From Verrucomicrobiales bacterium (lineage in GTDB: Bacteria; Verrucomicrobiota; Verrucomicrobiia; Verrucomicrobiales; DEV007), in contig JAEUHH010000079.1 in NCBI GenBank assembly GCA_016795505.1, positions 1-64,000 of the forward strand: a DNA stretch of 64,000 nt, read 5' to 3'. The notes under the pieces were generated by a model. It ran no database searches and was not told the DNA's origin. It saw only the letters and a list, made by a program, of their open reading frames with translations. Position numbers and translations under genes: made by a program. Positions 1 through 8,423 of this stretch are shown here, piece after piece (within the stretch, counting starts at the first letter, position 1; every line of letters begins with the position of its first letter).

Positions 1-113
1 TCATTCCCTGCCGACCCGCGGGAGGGTTCCTGAAGTTCATCGAAGACACGCTTGCCGCCGGACACTCCTTGCGCGCGGTCCGGACCGTGACGACAAAAGG
101 AGGTGCGGCATGA
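1..113 (+). CDS. C-terminal end of an unidentified gene, cut by the window edge
   Basis: An open frame enters from the left edge (first full codon at base 3) and ends at the TGA at 111-113. Only about 36 residues are visible, including FLKFIEDTLAAGHSL, too few to assign a family. The stop overlaps the hsdS start in an ATGA arrangement, which suggests the two are co-transcribed and translationally coupled. In a type I restriction operon hsdM is often the gene before hsdS, but this tail shows no recognisable HsdM feature, so I do not call it that. Confidence 0.45.
   Translation, partial: IPCRPAGGFLKFIEDTLAAGHSLRAVRTVTTKGGAA
95..104 (+). promoter_or_regulatory. Strong Shine-Dalgarno sequence for hsdS
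   Basis: AAAAGGAGGT lies 5 bases before the hsdS ATG at 110. This is notable because most genes in this window have no visible Shine-Dalgarno sequence. It fixes the hsdS start at 110. Confidence 0.75.
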
Positions 114-1435
114 GCTTTCCGCGGTATCCGGAATACAAGGAGAGTGGTGTCGAGTGGCTCGGGGAGGTGCCGGCGCATTGGGACGTCACCCCCGGTCGCC
201 GACTCTTTCGCCAGGATCGAACACCCGCGTTGCCGGAAGATGAACAGCTTTCAGCGACCCAAAAGTACGGCGTTATTCCTCAGAAGCTGTTTATGGAGCT
301 GGAAGACCAGAAGGTCACTCTTGCTCTGAGTGGGTTGGAAAACTTCAAGCATGTTGAAGGCGGTGACTTCGTGATCAGTCTTCGCAGCTTTCAAGGAGGA
401 ATCGAACGAAGCGAGCACGCTGGTTGCGTGAGCCCAGCCTACACGGTTCTTAAGCCCGACTCTTCTCTCCATGGGCGGTTCTGGAGTTATTTGCTCAAGT
501 CAAAAGGCTACATCGAGGCCTTGCAGTCGATGACCGACGGCATTCGCGATGGCAAATCAATCAGTTACGGCCAGTTCGGAGCGATATTGATTCCGACCGT
601 CCCCACTGCCGAACAAACCGCCATCGCCGCCTTCCTCGACCGGGAGACGGCGAAGATTGATGCGCTGGTGGCGGAGCAGCGGCGGCTGATCGAGCTGCTG
701 AAGGAAAAGCGTCAGGCCGTCATCTCCCACGCCGTCACCAAAGGCGTCAACCCCGACGCCCCGATGAAGGACAGCGGGATCGAATGGCTCGGCGAGGTGC
801 CGGCGCATTGGGACATAGCGGGTTTGACGAAATATATCCCAGTGTTAGTGGACTATCGAGGTCGCACGCCGACAAAAGTTGATGACGGCGTGTTTCTAGT
901 CACGGCGAAGAACATTCGCGATGGCAAGATTGACTACTCTGCCTCGGAAGAGTTCATCGCGGAAAACGAATACGAAGATGTAATGAGGCGCGGGAAGCCC
1001 GAAATTGGTGACGTGTTGTTCACAACGGAGGCCCCGTTAGGCCAGGTCGCGAACGTAGATCGCAGGGATGTGGCGCTGGCTCAACGCATCATCAAGTTCC
1101 GAGGGGAGCCGGGTGTATTGGACAATTACTTTCTCAAATATTGGCTCATGGGCACGTTTGCTCAATCAGACATGGAGCAACTCGCCACCGGATCGACGGC
1201 ACTAGGAATAAAAGGAAGCAAGGTGGGACAGATTCGGCTGTGCCTTCCGCCATACAACGAGCAAGTTTCAATTGCCCGATTCCTCGATGATGAGCTCGAC
1301 AATCTCGACACCCTTACCGCCGAAGCCCAACGCGCCATCGACCTGCTCCAGGAACGCCGTTCTGCCCTCATCTCCGCCGCTGTCACCGGGCAGATCGATG
1401 TGCGTCACCTCGCTCCCGCCCCGCAAGCCGAATGA
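110..1435 (+). CDS. hsdS: Type I restriction-modification specificity subunit HsdS
   Basis: This 441-residue protein is the DNA-recognition subunit of a type I restriction-modification complex; it would direct HsdM and HsdR to a bipartite target. It has the usual two-fold architecture: the block SGVEWLGEVPAHWD near residue 12 recurs as SGIEWLGEVPAHWD near residue 223, each opening a target recognition domain. Each domain is followed by a helical spacer (AAFLDRETAKIDALVAEQ near 177 and ARFLDDELDNLDTLTAEA near 387). Length is normal. It overlaps its neighbours on both sides by ATGA junctions (110-113 and 1432-1435), so it sits inside an operon. Its hsdM partner is not in the window. Confidence 0.95.
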   Translation: MSFPRYPEYKESGVEWLGEVPAHWDVTPGRRLFRQDRTPALPEDEQLSATQKYGVIPQKLFMELEDQKVTLALSGLENFKHVEGGDFVISLRSFQGGIERSEHAGCVSPAYTVLKPDSSLHGRFWSYLLKSKGYIEALQSMTDGIRDGKSISYGQFGAILIPTVPTAEQTAIAAFLDRETAKIDALVAEQRRLIELLKEKRQAVISHAVTKGVNPDAPMKDSGIEWLGEVPAHWDIAGLTKYIPVLVDYRGRTPTKVDDGVFLVTAKNIRDGKIDYSASEEFIAENEYEDVMRRGKPEIGDVLFTTEAPLGQVANVDRRDVALAQRIIKFRGEPGVLDNYFLKYWLMGTFAQSDMEQLATGSTALGIKGSKVGQIRLCLPPYNEQVSIARFLDDELDNLDTLTAEAQRAIDLLQERRSALISAAVTGQIDVRHLAPAPQAE

Positions 1436-2898
1436 GTGTAGCCGCCGACATCAAGTATCTCCGGGGACTCGTGGATGAGCTGCGCAAGCTACCCAGTGAG
1501 ACGCCTTGGGTCGAGTTCAAACTCAACAACGCGAACCCGGAAGATATCGGGGAATACCTCTCCGCGCTTAGCAATGCGGCAGCGCTGGACGGAAAGGCCA
1601 ACGCCTACCTCCTTTGGGGCCTCGACAACGGGACTCATGAAGTGAAGGGCACGACCTTCGACCCCGGCCGTGCCAAGAAGGGTGGCGAAGACTTGGAAAA
1701 CTGGTTGGTGCGCCTTCTCAACCCTAGGCTCCATTTTAGATTTCACTGTTTCGAATATCACGGTGAGCCAGTCGTCCTGCTGGAGATCCCGCGGGCGAGT
1801 GGCAAACCGACCGCTTTCAACGGCACGGAGTTTATCCGGGTCGGCTCGTATCGGCAGAAGCTCAAGGATCATCCCCAATTGGAGAAAGATCTCTGGCGGG
1901 TTTTCGACACCACGCCGTTTGAATCGCTGTTCGCTCGGGAGCACGTAGACGGGGCCGAGGTCCTCGCCCTCTTGGACTACCCCTCGTATTTTCAGCTCCT
2001 CAACCGTCCACTGCCCGAAAACCGGGACGCCATCCTCGAGGTCTTCGCCGACGACGCCATGATCGTTCCGGACAGCGCCGGCGGCTGGAACGTCACCAAC
2101 CTTGGCGCGATCCTCTTCGCGCGTTCGCTTGGCGATTTCAAACCTCTGGACCGGAAGTCTGTCCGCGTGATCGTCTACGAGGGGCGTGGTCGCTTGAAGA
2201 CCAGACAGGAGCAGGAGGGAAAGAAAGGCTACGCCAGCGGATTCGAGGGTCTGATTGGATTCGTCAACGGCCTGCTTCCCCGCAACGAGGTCATCGGGCA
2301 GGCGCTTCGCCGGGAAGTGCCGATGTATCCTGAGCTGGCAGTTCGGGAATTGGTCGCCAACGCCCTGATTCACCAGGATTTCGCCGTGTCCGGCGCGGGT
2401 CCGATGGTGGAGATCTTCGCCGATCGGATGGAGATCACGAATCCGGGTCTGCCGCTCGTGAAGGTCGAGCGGTTCCTCGATTCACCGCCCCGCTCACGGA
2501 ACGAGGCGCTGGCCTCCTTCATGCGTCGGGCCGGCGTGTGCGAGGAGCGCGGCAGCGGGGTGGACAAGGTGGTCTTCGAGACCGAGTTCTATCAGTTGCC
2601 GGCACCGAGCTTTGAGACCCCGGAGGAATCGACCCGGGCCGTTCTCTTCGCTCACAAGCCCCTGAACGACATGGACAAGTCCGAACGGGTGCGGGCCTGT
2701 TACCTGCACGCGGCGCTGCGCTACGTCCAGCGCGACCCCATGACGAACACCAGCCTGCGGGAGCGGTTCGGGATCGAAAAACGAAACAGCGCCACGGCCT
2801 CGCGGATCATCAAGGAAGCCCTGGAGGCGGGGCGCATCCGCCCCCTCGATCCCGAGCAGGGCAAGCGGAACGCCCGATACGTCCCCATTTGGGCATGA
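1432..2898 (+). CDS. AlbA_2 (Schlafen-type) DNA-binding and HATPase domain protein
   Basis: A 488-residue protein with an N-terminal AlbA_2/Schlafen-like domain (WVEFKLNN near residue 25, then SNAAALDGKANAYLLWG) and a central to C-terminal region of the RecG-like/HATPase_c_4 type (AVRELVANALIHQDF near 305, EITNPGLPL near 334, EERGSGVDKVV near 370). The last 70 residues resemble a winged helix. Proteins of this design are common next to type I restriction genes and are usually annotated as putative DNA-binding or ATP-binding proteins; their role is not established. Its ATG overlaps the hsdS stop, and hsdR follows further on, so it belongs to the restriction island. Regulation of the operon or an independent defence role are both possible. 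Confidence 0.85.
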   Translation: MSVAADIKYLRGLVDELRKLPSETPWVEFKLNNANPEDIGEYLSALSNAAALDGKANAYLLWGLDNGTHEVKGTTFDPGRAKKGGEDLENWLVRLLNPRLHFRFHCFEYHGEPVVLLEIPRASGKPTAFNGTEFIRVGSYRQKLKDHPQLEKDLWRVFDTTPFESLFAREHVDGAEVLALLDYPSYFQLLNRPLPENRDAILEVFADDAMIVPDSAGGWNVTNLGAILFARSLGDFKPLDRKSVRVIVYEGRGRLKTRQEQEGKKGYASGFEGLIGFVNGLLPRNEVIGQALRREVPMYPELAVRELVANALIHQDFAVSGAGPMVEIFADRMEITNPGLPLVKVERFLDSPPRSRNEALASFMRRAGVCEERGSGVDKVVFETEFYQLPAPSFETPEESTRAVLFAHKPLNDMDKSERVRACYLHAALRYVQRDPMTNTSLRERFGIEKRNSATASRIIKEALEAGRIRPLDPEQGKRNARYVPIWA

Positions 2899-2903
2899 AT
2901 TTT

Positions 2904-3001
2904 TTATTTGATGGTTATTTGATGGAATTGGCTTTTCTGCCGTTTCGTGAATCGTAAATAATTCTTTTTCAACGCCTTATATCTTCAACCTTATTTGATG
3001 G
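2904..3001 (+). repeat. Three copies of the 11-mer TTATTTGATGG before the GIY-YIG gene
   Basis: Perfect copies of TTATTTGATGG lie at 2904-2914 and 2915-2925 (tandem) and at 2991-3001, the last ending one base before the GTG start at 3003. The 100-bp gap is much more AT-rich than the flanking genes and is the only clear non-coding gap inside this group apart from the 28 bases before hsdR. It may hold an internal promoter with repeated operator sites, or be the product of a short duplication. Confidence 0.6.
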
Positions 3002-3002
3002 C

Positions 3003-3866
3003 GTGAGCACCCCCACCCCGAAAACCATCCAAATCTTCCTCCCGGGCGGCGATCCCCGCGGCATCCGTGTGGCCGAGATCACGACCCGCATCGTCCAGGT
3101 CATCGAGGTGCCGCGCAGTCTCCTCGGCGACTTCCTCAAGATGCCGGAGAGCGACCAGGTCGCGGTCTATTTCCTCTTCGGCCAGAGTGAGGAGACCGGC
3201 GAGCCGCGGGTCTACATCGGCCAGACCGGCGACCTCCGCTCCCGCCTCAAGGCCCACCACGACAAGAAGGACTTCTGGGAACGGGCCGCCGTCCTCATCT
3301 CGCGGACGAACAGCCTCACCCAGACCCACGCGCTCTTTCTGGAATGGCACTGTCTCCAAGCGGTGCGCAAGGCGGGTCGCTACGGCGACGAGAACGGGAA
3401 CAGCGGCACCAAACCGCACACCCCCGCGCCGCTGGAGGCCGATTGTTTGGAAATCTACGAGACCGGCCACACCCTGCTCGCGACGCTTGGATTTCCCATT
3501 TTCGACCCGGTCGCCAAGCCGGTCGTTGGGCAGGAGGCGGAGGAGATCTTTTACTGCAATGCGTCCGGGGCCGAGGGCCGTGGCCAATACACCGAGGAGG
3601 GCTTCGTCGTGCTGAAGGGATCGAAAGGACGGGCCAAGAGCGTGCCCTCGTTCGTTGGCGGCACCTGGCACGAGCAGCGCGAACGCATGATCGAGGTCGG
3701 CGAGATGAAGATTGAAGGCGAAGCCCTCATCGTGACGAAGGACCTCCTCTTTCCCAATCCCAGTAAGGCGGCCGCCATGCTGATGGGTCGGAGCGCCAAT
3801 GGTTGGATCGATTGGAAAACCCAGGACGGAAGGACACTTGACGCCGTGAAGCGGCAAAACCCGTGA
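3003..3866 (+). CDS. GIY-YIG family nuclease with DUF4357 C-terminal domain
   Basis: A 287-residue protein starting with GTG at 3003; the nearby ATG at 2998 runs at once into a stop. The N-terminal part carries a GIY-YIG-like nuclease core: YFLFG near residue 57, VYIGQTGDLRSRLKAHH near 69, and FLEWHC near 115 giving the expected catalytic Glu. The C-terminal part (about 190-285) resembles DUF4357, with GFVVLKGSKGRAK and a Gly-rich GWIDW segment. GIY-YIG/DUF4357 proteins are often found in type I restriction loci, where they are thought to be accessory nucleases. It is followed after 6 bases by the next nuclease-like gene. The first motif is FLF instead of GIY, so activity is not certain. Confidence 0.85.
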   Translation: MSTPTPKTIQIFLPGGDPRGIRVAEITTRIVQVIEVPRSLLGDFLKMPESDQVAVYFLFGQSEETGEPRVYIGQTGDLRSRLKAHHDKKDFWERAAVLISRTNSLTQTHALFLEWHCLQAVRKAGRYGDENGNSGTKPHTPAPLEADCLEIYETGHTLLATLGFPIFDPVAKPVVGQEAEEIFYCNASGAEGRGQYTEEGFVVLKGSKGRAKSVPSFVGGTWHEQRERMIEVGEMKIEGEALIVTKDLLFPNPSKAAAMLMGRSANGWIDWKTQDGRTLDAVKRQNP

Positions 3867-3872
3867 AAATCC

Positions 3873-4967
3873 ATGAGCCTCTATCGTGTCACTCCAGATC
3901 GGTTCGAACAGGTTCCTTCAACAACCTTCGCCGCCGAACGCCTGCTCGAACGTCGCGACCTGCAGCGGCTTCTCCGCGAAAACATTGCGGTCATCGACAA
4001 GGATCTGTTGGTGATCGCCGAAGAGTTCGGCAACTGGCAGGATAGCACCCGCCGTATCGACCTCCTCTGCTTGAGCCGGGATGCTTCTCTCGTAGTGGTT
4101 GAGATCAAACGAACCGAAGATGGCGGTCACATGGATTTACAAGCGATCCGCTACGCCGCCATGGTATCGAGCTTGACGCTCGATCGAGTCATCGAGGCCT
4201 ACGCTCAGAGCAGAACCGGAGACGATCGTGATCTCGCCCGACGAGAGATCGCAGAGTTCCTTCAACTGGGTTCCGACGAACCTGCCGAATTGACCGGCGG
4301 CGTAAGGATTGTGCTGGTATCGGCGGACTTCTCCGTCGAAGTCACGACGACGGTTCTATGGTTGAATCGGCAAGGCCTTGATCTTCGATGCGTCCGATTG
4401 CGTCCTTACCGCTCGGGGAATGAGGTGCTGGTGGAAGCAACGCAAATCATCCCTCTGCCCGAGGCGGCCGAGTATGAGGTGAAGCTAAGGGAGCGGGAAC
4501 GAGAGAAACGAAAGACGTCGGGGCCGGGAGCCGGCGTCTTCCGACGCTTCTGGACAACCTTGATCGAACGCGCCGCCGATCGCACCCAATTGTTTCAAGG
4601 GATCCAGCCTTCATCGACGAACACCCTCGCGATCCCGACAGAGGTGGAGGGGATCCAGTTTTGCCTGCGTGTCTACGAAGCGGACGCGAGGGTGCTGTGC
4701 CTTTTGCGATTGAAGACGGACGGTGACAGAAAGCGTGCGATGGTGGCCGCCCTTCACGCCAGAAAAGAAGAACTGAACGCCGAAACCGGTTGTCATTTGG
4801 ATTGGCTCGCCATGGAATCAAAGCAAGAGCGTCGGGTCCGGATCCTGATTGATGGCGGCTGGAACGTCGGAGAAGCCTCATGGACCGAACTTCAGGATCG
4901 CATGGTCGATGCGTTGATCCGTCTGGAGGCGGTCATGCGGAATCCAATCAGCGCGTTCACGTCTTGA
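3873..4967 (+). CDS. NucS/DUF91-like PD-(D/E)xK nuclease-fold protein with DUF4268-like tail
   Basis: This 364-residue protein has an N-terminal PD-(D/E)xK nuclease fold of the DUF91/NucS type: RRIDLLCLSRDASLVVVEIKR at about residues 60-80 supplies the Asp and the ExK pair. The C-terminal half (about 225-360) is helical and resembles the DUF4268 region found in defence-associated proteins. It begins 6 bases after the GIY-YIG gene and ends 28 bases before hsdR, all on the same strand, so co-transcription is likely. Its role in the restriction island is unknown; a nuclease accessory to HsdR or an independent anti-phage nuclease would both fit. Confidence 0.75.
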   Translation: MSLYRVTPDRFEQVPSTTFAAERLLERRDLQRLLRENIAVIDKDLLVIAEEFGNWQDSTRRIDLLCLSRDASLVVVEIKRTEDGGHMDLQAIRYAAMVSSLTLDRVIEAYAQSRTGDDRDLARREIAEFLQLGSDEPAELTGGVRIVLVSADFSVEVTTTVLWLNRQGLDLRCVRLRPYRSGNEVLVEATQIIPLPEAAEYEVKLREREREKRKTSGPGAGVFRRFWTTLIERAADRTQLFQGIQPSSTNTLAIPTEVEGIQFCLRVYEADARVLCLLRLKTDGDRKRAMVAALHARKEELNAETGCHLDWLAMESKQERRVRILIDGGWNVGEASWTELQDRMVDALIRLEAVMRNPISAFTS

Positions 4968-4995
4968 ACCAATCGTTTCGATATCGCCTAGTTAC

Positions 4996-7900
4996 ATGAG
5001 CCTCCACAAAGAAATCGCCCTCGAATCCGAGATCTGCGCCCACCTCGCCGATCACGGCTGGCTCCACGCCGAGGGCGATGCGGCCCGCTACGATCGCACC
5101 CGCGCCCTGCTCCCGCCGGACCTCCTCGCCTGGGTGCAGGAAACCCAGCCGAAGGCCTGGGAGACCCTGGCGAAGCAACAGGGTTCGGCCGCCGAGGCAA
5201 CCCTGTTGGATCGGGTCCGCGCCCAGTTCGACCAGCGCGGCACCCTCGATGTGCTCCGTAACGGCGTCGATGTGATGGGCCTGCGCCAGCCGCTCCAGGT
5301 GGCCCAATTCCGACCCGCCCTCGCCCTCAACGAGGAGATCCTCACGCGCTACCAGGCCAACCGCCTCCGCGTCGTCCAGCAGGTGCGCTATTCGCTCCAC
5401 AACGAGAACAGCCTCGACCTCGTCCTCTTCCTCAACGGCCTGCCCGTGGCGACGGCGGAGCTGAAGACCGACTTCACCCAGAGCATCGAGGACGCGATCG
5501 ACCAATACCGCTACGACCGCGACCCGAAACCGAAGGGCGGGGCGGCCGAACCGCTCCTGTCCTTTCCCGGCGGCGCCCTCGTCCATTTCGCGGTGAGCAA
5601 CTCCGAGGTCCACATGACGACCCGCCTCGAAGGGAAAGGGACCACCTTCCTGCCCTTCAACCAGGGCGACAATGGCGGCGCCGGCAATCCGCCGAATCCC
5701 GCCGGCGGCCATCGCACCGCCTACCTCTGGGAACAGGTCTGGGAGCGCGAGAGTTGGCTGGAGATCCTCGGCCGCTACTGCATCGGCCACTACGACCGCA
5801 AGAAGACCCTGGCCCGGATCATCTTCCCCCGTTACCACCAGCTCGATGTGACCCGGAAACTCCAGTCCGCGGTCCTCGCCGACGGGCCCGGCACGAAATA
5901 CCTCGTCCAGCACAGCGCCGGATCGGGGAAGACGAACTCGATCGCGTGGACGGCCCACTTTTTCTCCGAGCTGCACGATGCCGCGAACCGCAAGCTCTTC
6001 GACAGCGTCCTCGTCGTCTCCGACCGCACCGTCATCGATGCCCAACTCCAGGAGGCGCTCTTCAGCTTCCAGCGGAAGACGGGGGTGGTGGCCACGATCA
6101 CCGGCAAGGCCGGCAGCAAGAGCGGCGAACTGGCCGAGGCCCTCTCGGGCGACAAGAAGATCGTAGTCTGCACGGTCCAGACCTTCCCCTTCGCCCTCGA
6201 GGCGGTGAGGGATCTCGCGGCGACCGAGGGCAAACGCTTCGCCGTGATCGCCGACGAGGCCCACAGCTCCCAGAGCGGCGAGGCCGCCGCCAAGCTCAAA
6301 GCCGTCCTCAGCCCCGAGGAACTGGAGGAACTGAAGGACGGCGGCGAGGTCAGCACCGAGGACCTTCTCGCCGCTCAGATGAGCGCCCGGGCCGACAGCG
6401 CCGGCATCACCTTCGTCGCCTTCACCGCCACGCCCAAGGCGAAGACGCTGGAACTCTTCGGCACCCGGCCCGATCCGGGCCGGAAGCCGGCCGCGGACAA
6501 CGTGCCGGCACCCTTCCACGTCTATTCGATGCGCCAGGCGATCGAGGAGGGCTTCATCCTCGACGTCCTCCAGAACTACATCAGCTACAAGCTGGCTTTC
6601 AAGCTGGCCCACGAGGGCCAGGACTACGACGAGAAGACGGTCGAGCGATCCGCGGCCATGAAGGGCATCATGGGTTGGGTGCGCCTCCACCCCTACAACA
6701 TCGCCCAGAAGGTCCAGATCGTGGTCGAGCATTTCCGCTCCACCGTGGCCCCGCTCCTCGATGGCAAGGCAAAGGCCATGGTCGTGGTCGGCTCGCGCGT
6801 CGAGGCGGTGCGCTGGAAGCTGGCGATCGAGAAATACATCGCCGAGCAGGGCTATCCCATCGGGACGCTGGCGGCTTTCTCCGGCGAAGTGACCGATCCG
6901 GACTCCGGCCCGGAAGGCTTTACCGAGACCAGCAAAGCCCTGAATCCCCACCTCAACGGCCGCGACATCCGCGAGGCCTTCAAGGGCGGGGAATACCAGA
7001 TCCTCCTCGTCGCCAACAAATTCCAGACCGGCTTCGACCAGCCCCTCCTCTGCGGGATGTACGTGGACAAGCGCCTCGCCGGGATCCAGGCGGTGCAGAC
7101 CCTCTCGCGCCTCAATCGCTGCCACCCGGGCAAGGATACCACCTACGTGGTGGATTTCGTCAACGAGCCCGCCGACGTGCTCGAAGCCTTCAAGACCTAC
7201 CACACCACCGCGGCGCTCTCGACCACGACCGATCCCAACCTCGTCTTCACCCTCCGGGCCAAGCTCGATGCGGCCGGTCACTACGACGACTACGAGGTCG
7301 ATCGCGTCGTCGCCGTCGAGATGAACCCGGCCTCGAAGCAGAGCGACCTCGTCGCCGCCCTGGAGCCCGTGGTGGATCGCCTGCTGAGACGCTACAAGGC
7401 CGCCATGGAGGCGATCAAGGCTGCCCGCGAGCGCGGTGACGACGCCGGCGCCAAAGCCGCCACCGACGAGCGCGACGCGCTGATCCTGTTCAAGGGTGAC
7501 ATGGGAGCCTACGTCCGACTCTACACCTTCCTCTCCCAGATCTTCGACTACGGGAACACCGCGGTCGAAAAGCGAGCCCTCTTCTACAAGCGCCTCCTGC
7601 CCCTCTTGGAGTTCGGCCGCGAGCGCGAGGGAGTCGATCTCTCCAAGGTGGTCCTGACCCGGCACAACCTGAAAAATCTCGGCAGGCAACCCATCTCCCT
7701 CGCCGCCGGCGACACACCCGCCCTGCCCCCGATCACCGAGACGGGCAGTGGTTCCGTACAGGAGAAGGAGAAGGTCTATCTCGCGGCCGTCATCGAGAAG
7801 CTCAACGACCTGTTCGGCAAGGACACGACCGACCAGGACCAACTCCTCTACGTCAATGGGGTGATCATGGGCAAGATGCTGGAGTCCCAGACCCTGCGCC

Positions 7901-8100
7901 AGCAAGCCGCCAACAACACCCGCGAGCAGTTCGCCACCTCACCCGATCTCGGCCAGGAACTCGACAACGCCATCATCGAGGCGCTCGACGCCCACACCCT
8001 GATGAGCACCAAGGCGCTTAACTCCCCCGAGGTGAAGAAGGGCATACTCCGCATCCTTCTGGAGCATTCCCGGCTATGGGAGCGCCTGCGAGCGGGGTGA
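4996..8100 (+). CDS. hsdR: Type I restriction endonuclease subunit HsdR
   Basis: A 1034-residue motor and nuclease subunit that translocates DNA with ATP and cuts it away from the recognition site. The N-terminal nuclease domain has the ExK pair in VATAELKTDF (Glu155, Lys157) preceded by NSLDLVLF. Walker A is HSAGSGKTNS at about 306-315 and the helicase DEAH box is at 420-423. Later helicase motifs include FVAFTATPKAKT near 475 and ANKFQTGFDQP near 676. Length is normal for HsdR. It is the last gene of the island. A paired CAACAGGGTT/AACCCTGTTG motif of the dispersed element type is embedded in frame at 5175-5215 (residues about 60-74). Confidence 0.97.
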   Translation: MSLHKEIALESEICAHLADHGWLHAEGDAARYDRTRALLPPDLLAWVQETQPKAWETLAKQQGSAAEATLLDRVRAQFDQRGTLDVLRNGVDVMGLRQPLQVAQFRPALALNEEILTRYQANRLRVVQQVRYSLHNENSLDLVLFLNGLPVATAELKTDFTQSIEDAIDQYRYDRDPKPKGGAAEPLLSFPGGALVHFAVSNSEVHMTTRLEGKGTTFLPFNQGDNGGAGNPPNPAGGHRTAYLWEQVWERESWLEILGRYCIGHYDRKKTLARIIFPRYHQLDVTRKLQSAVLADGPGTKYLVQHSAGSGKTNSIAWTAHFFSELHDAANRKLFDSVLVVSDRTVIDAQLQEALFSFQRKTGVVATITGKAGSKSGELAEALSGDKKIVVCTVQTFPFALEAVRDLAATEGKRFAVIADEAHSSQSGEAAAKLKAVLSPEELEELKDGGEVSTEDLLAAQMSARADSAGITFVAFTATPKAKTLELFGTRPDPGRKPAADNVPAPFHVYSMRQAIEEGFILDVLQNYISYKLAFKLAHEGQDYDEKTVERSAAMKGIMGWVRLHPYNIAQKVQIVVEHFRSTVAPLLDGKAKAMVVVGSRVEAVRWKLAIEKYIAEQGYPIGTLAAFSGEVTDPDSGPEGFTETSKALNPHLNGRDIREAFKGGEYQILLVANKFQTGFDQPLLCGMYVDKRLAGIQAVQTLSRLNRCHPGKDTTYVVDFVNEPADVLEAFKTYHTTAALSTTTDPNLVFTLRAKLDAAGHYDDYEVDRVVAVEMNPASKQSDLVAALEPVVDRLLRRYKAAMEAIKAARERGDDAGAKAATDERDALILFKGDMGAYVRLYTFLSQIFDYGNTAVEKRALFYKRLLPLLEFGREREGVDLSKVVLTRHNLKNLGRQPISLAAGDTPALPPITETGSGSVQEKEKVYLAAVIEKLNDLFGKDTTDQDQLLYVNGVIMGKMLESQTLRQQAANNTREQFATSPDLGQELDNAIIEALDAHTLMSTKALNSPEVKKGILRILLEHSRLWERLRAG
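5175..5215 (+). repeat. Dispersed paired CCCTGTTG element, copy a (within hsdR)
   Basis: CAACAGGGTT (5176-5185) and AACCCTGTTG (5199-5208) form a perfect 10-bp inverted repeat with a 13-base spacer, followed by GATCGGG. It matches the half-units of the elements at 9824, 13740, 22771, 41343 and 63355. It is read in frame as KQQGSAAEATLLDR. Confidence 0.5.
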
Positions 8101-8423
8101 AGTGACCAAAGGGCCTCCAGTTCTAGTCTGGCGGTGGCAGTCGGGAGTTTTTCCTCAAAATTGCCGCCGAACACGGGCACTTGTCCGGAGTCAGGCCCGC
8201 CGGTAGCGCCTCCAAAGTCGATCGCCTTTGACCAAAGGAGGAAACGCACGGAGAATCGGCGCGGAAGCCGCCGATGGCGCTGTTCCCGTGCTTTGAATGC
8301 CCGTGGATCGACCGTCTCCGGAGGAATCCGAGGCACGGTTTGCCGCAGTGAAAATCGGCCTTCTGGCGATCACTCCGCCCCCTTTCTATAGAGACCCATC
8401 CCCCCTTCCCTACTTTCTTCCTC
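8101..8423. other. Intergenic gap with no recognised gene
   Basis: This 323-bp stretch between hsdR and the rRNA methyltransferase gene contains only short overlapping open frames without homology that I recognise. No clear terminator hairpin with a T-run, tRNA or repeat was seen. The last 60 bases are pyrimidine-rich and precede the start at 8424 without a Shine-Dalgarno sequence. Confidence 0.5.

Noticed and set aside
4957-7905. 982-residue open frame antisense to hsdR
   Set aside because: It mirrors the codon structure of hsdR in a high-GC sequence, has no family motifs, and the sense strand has complete HsdR motifs.
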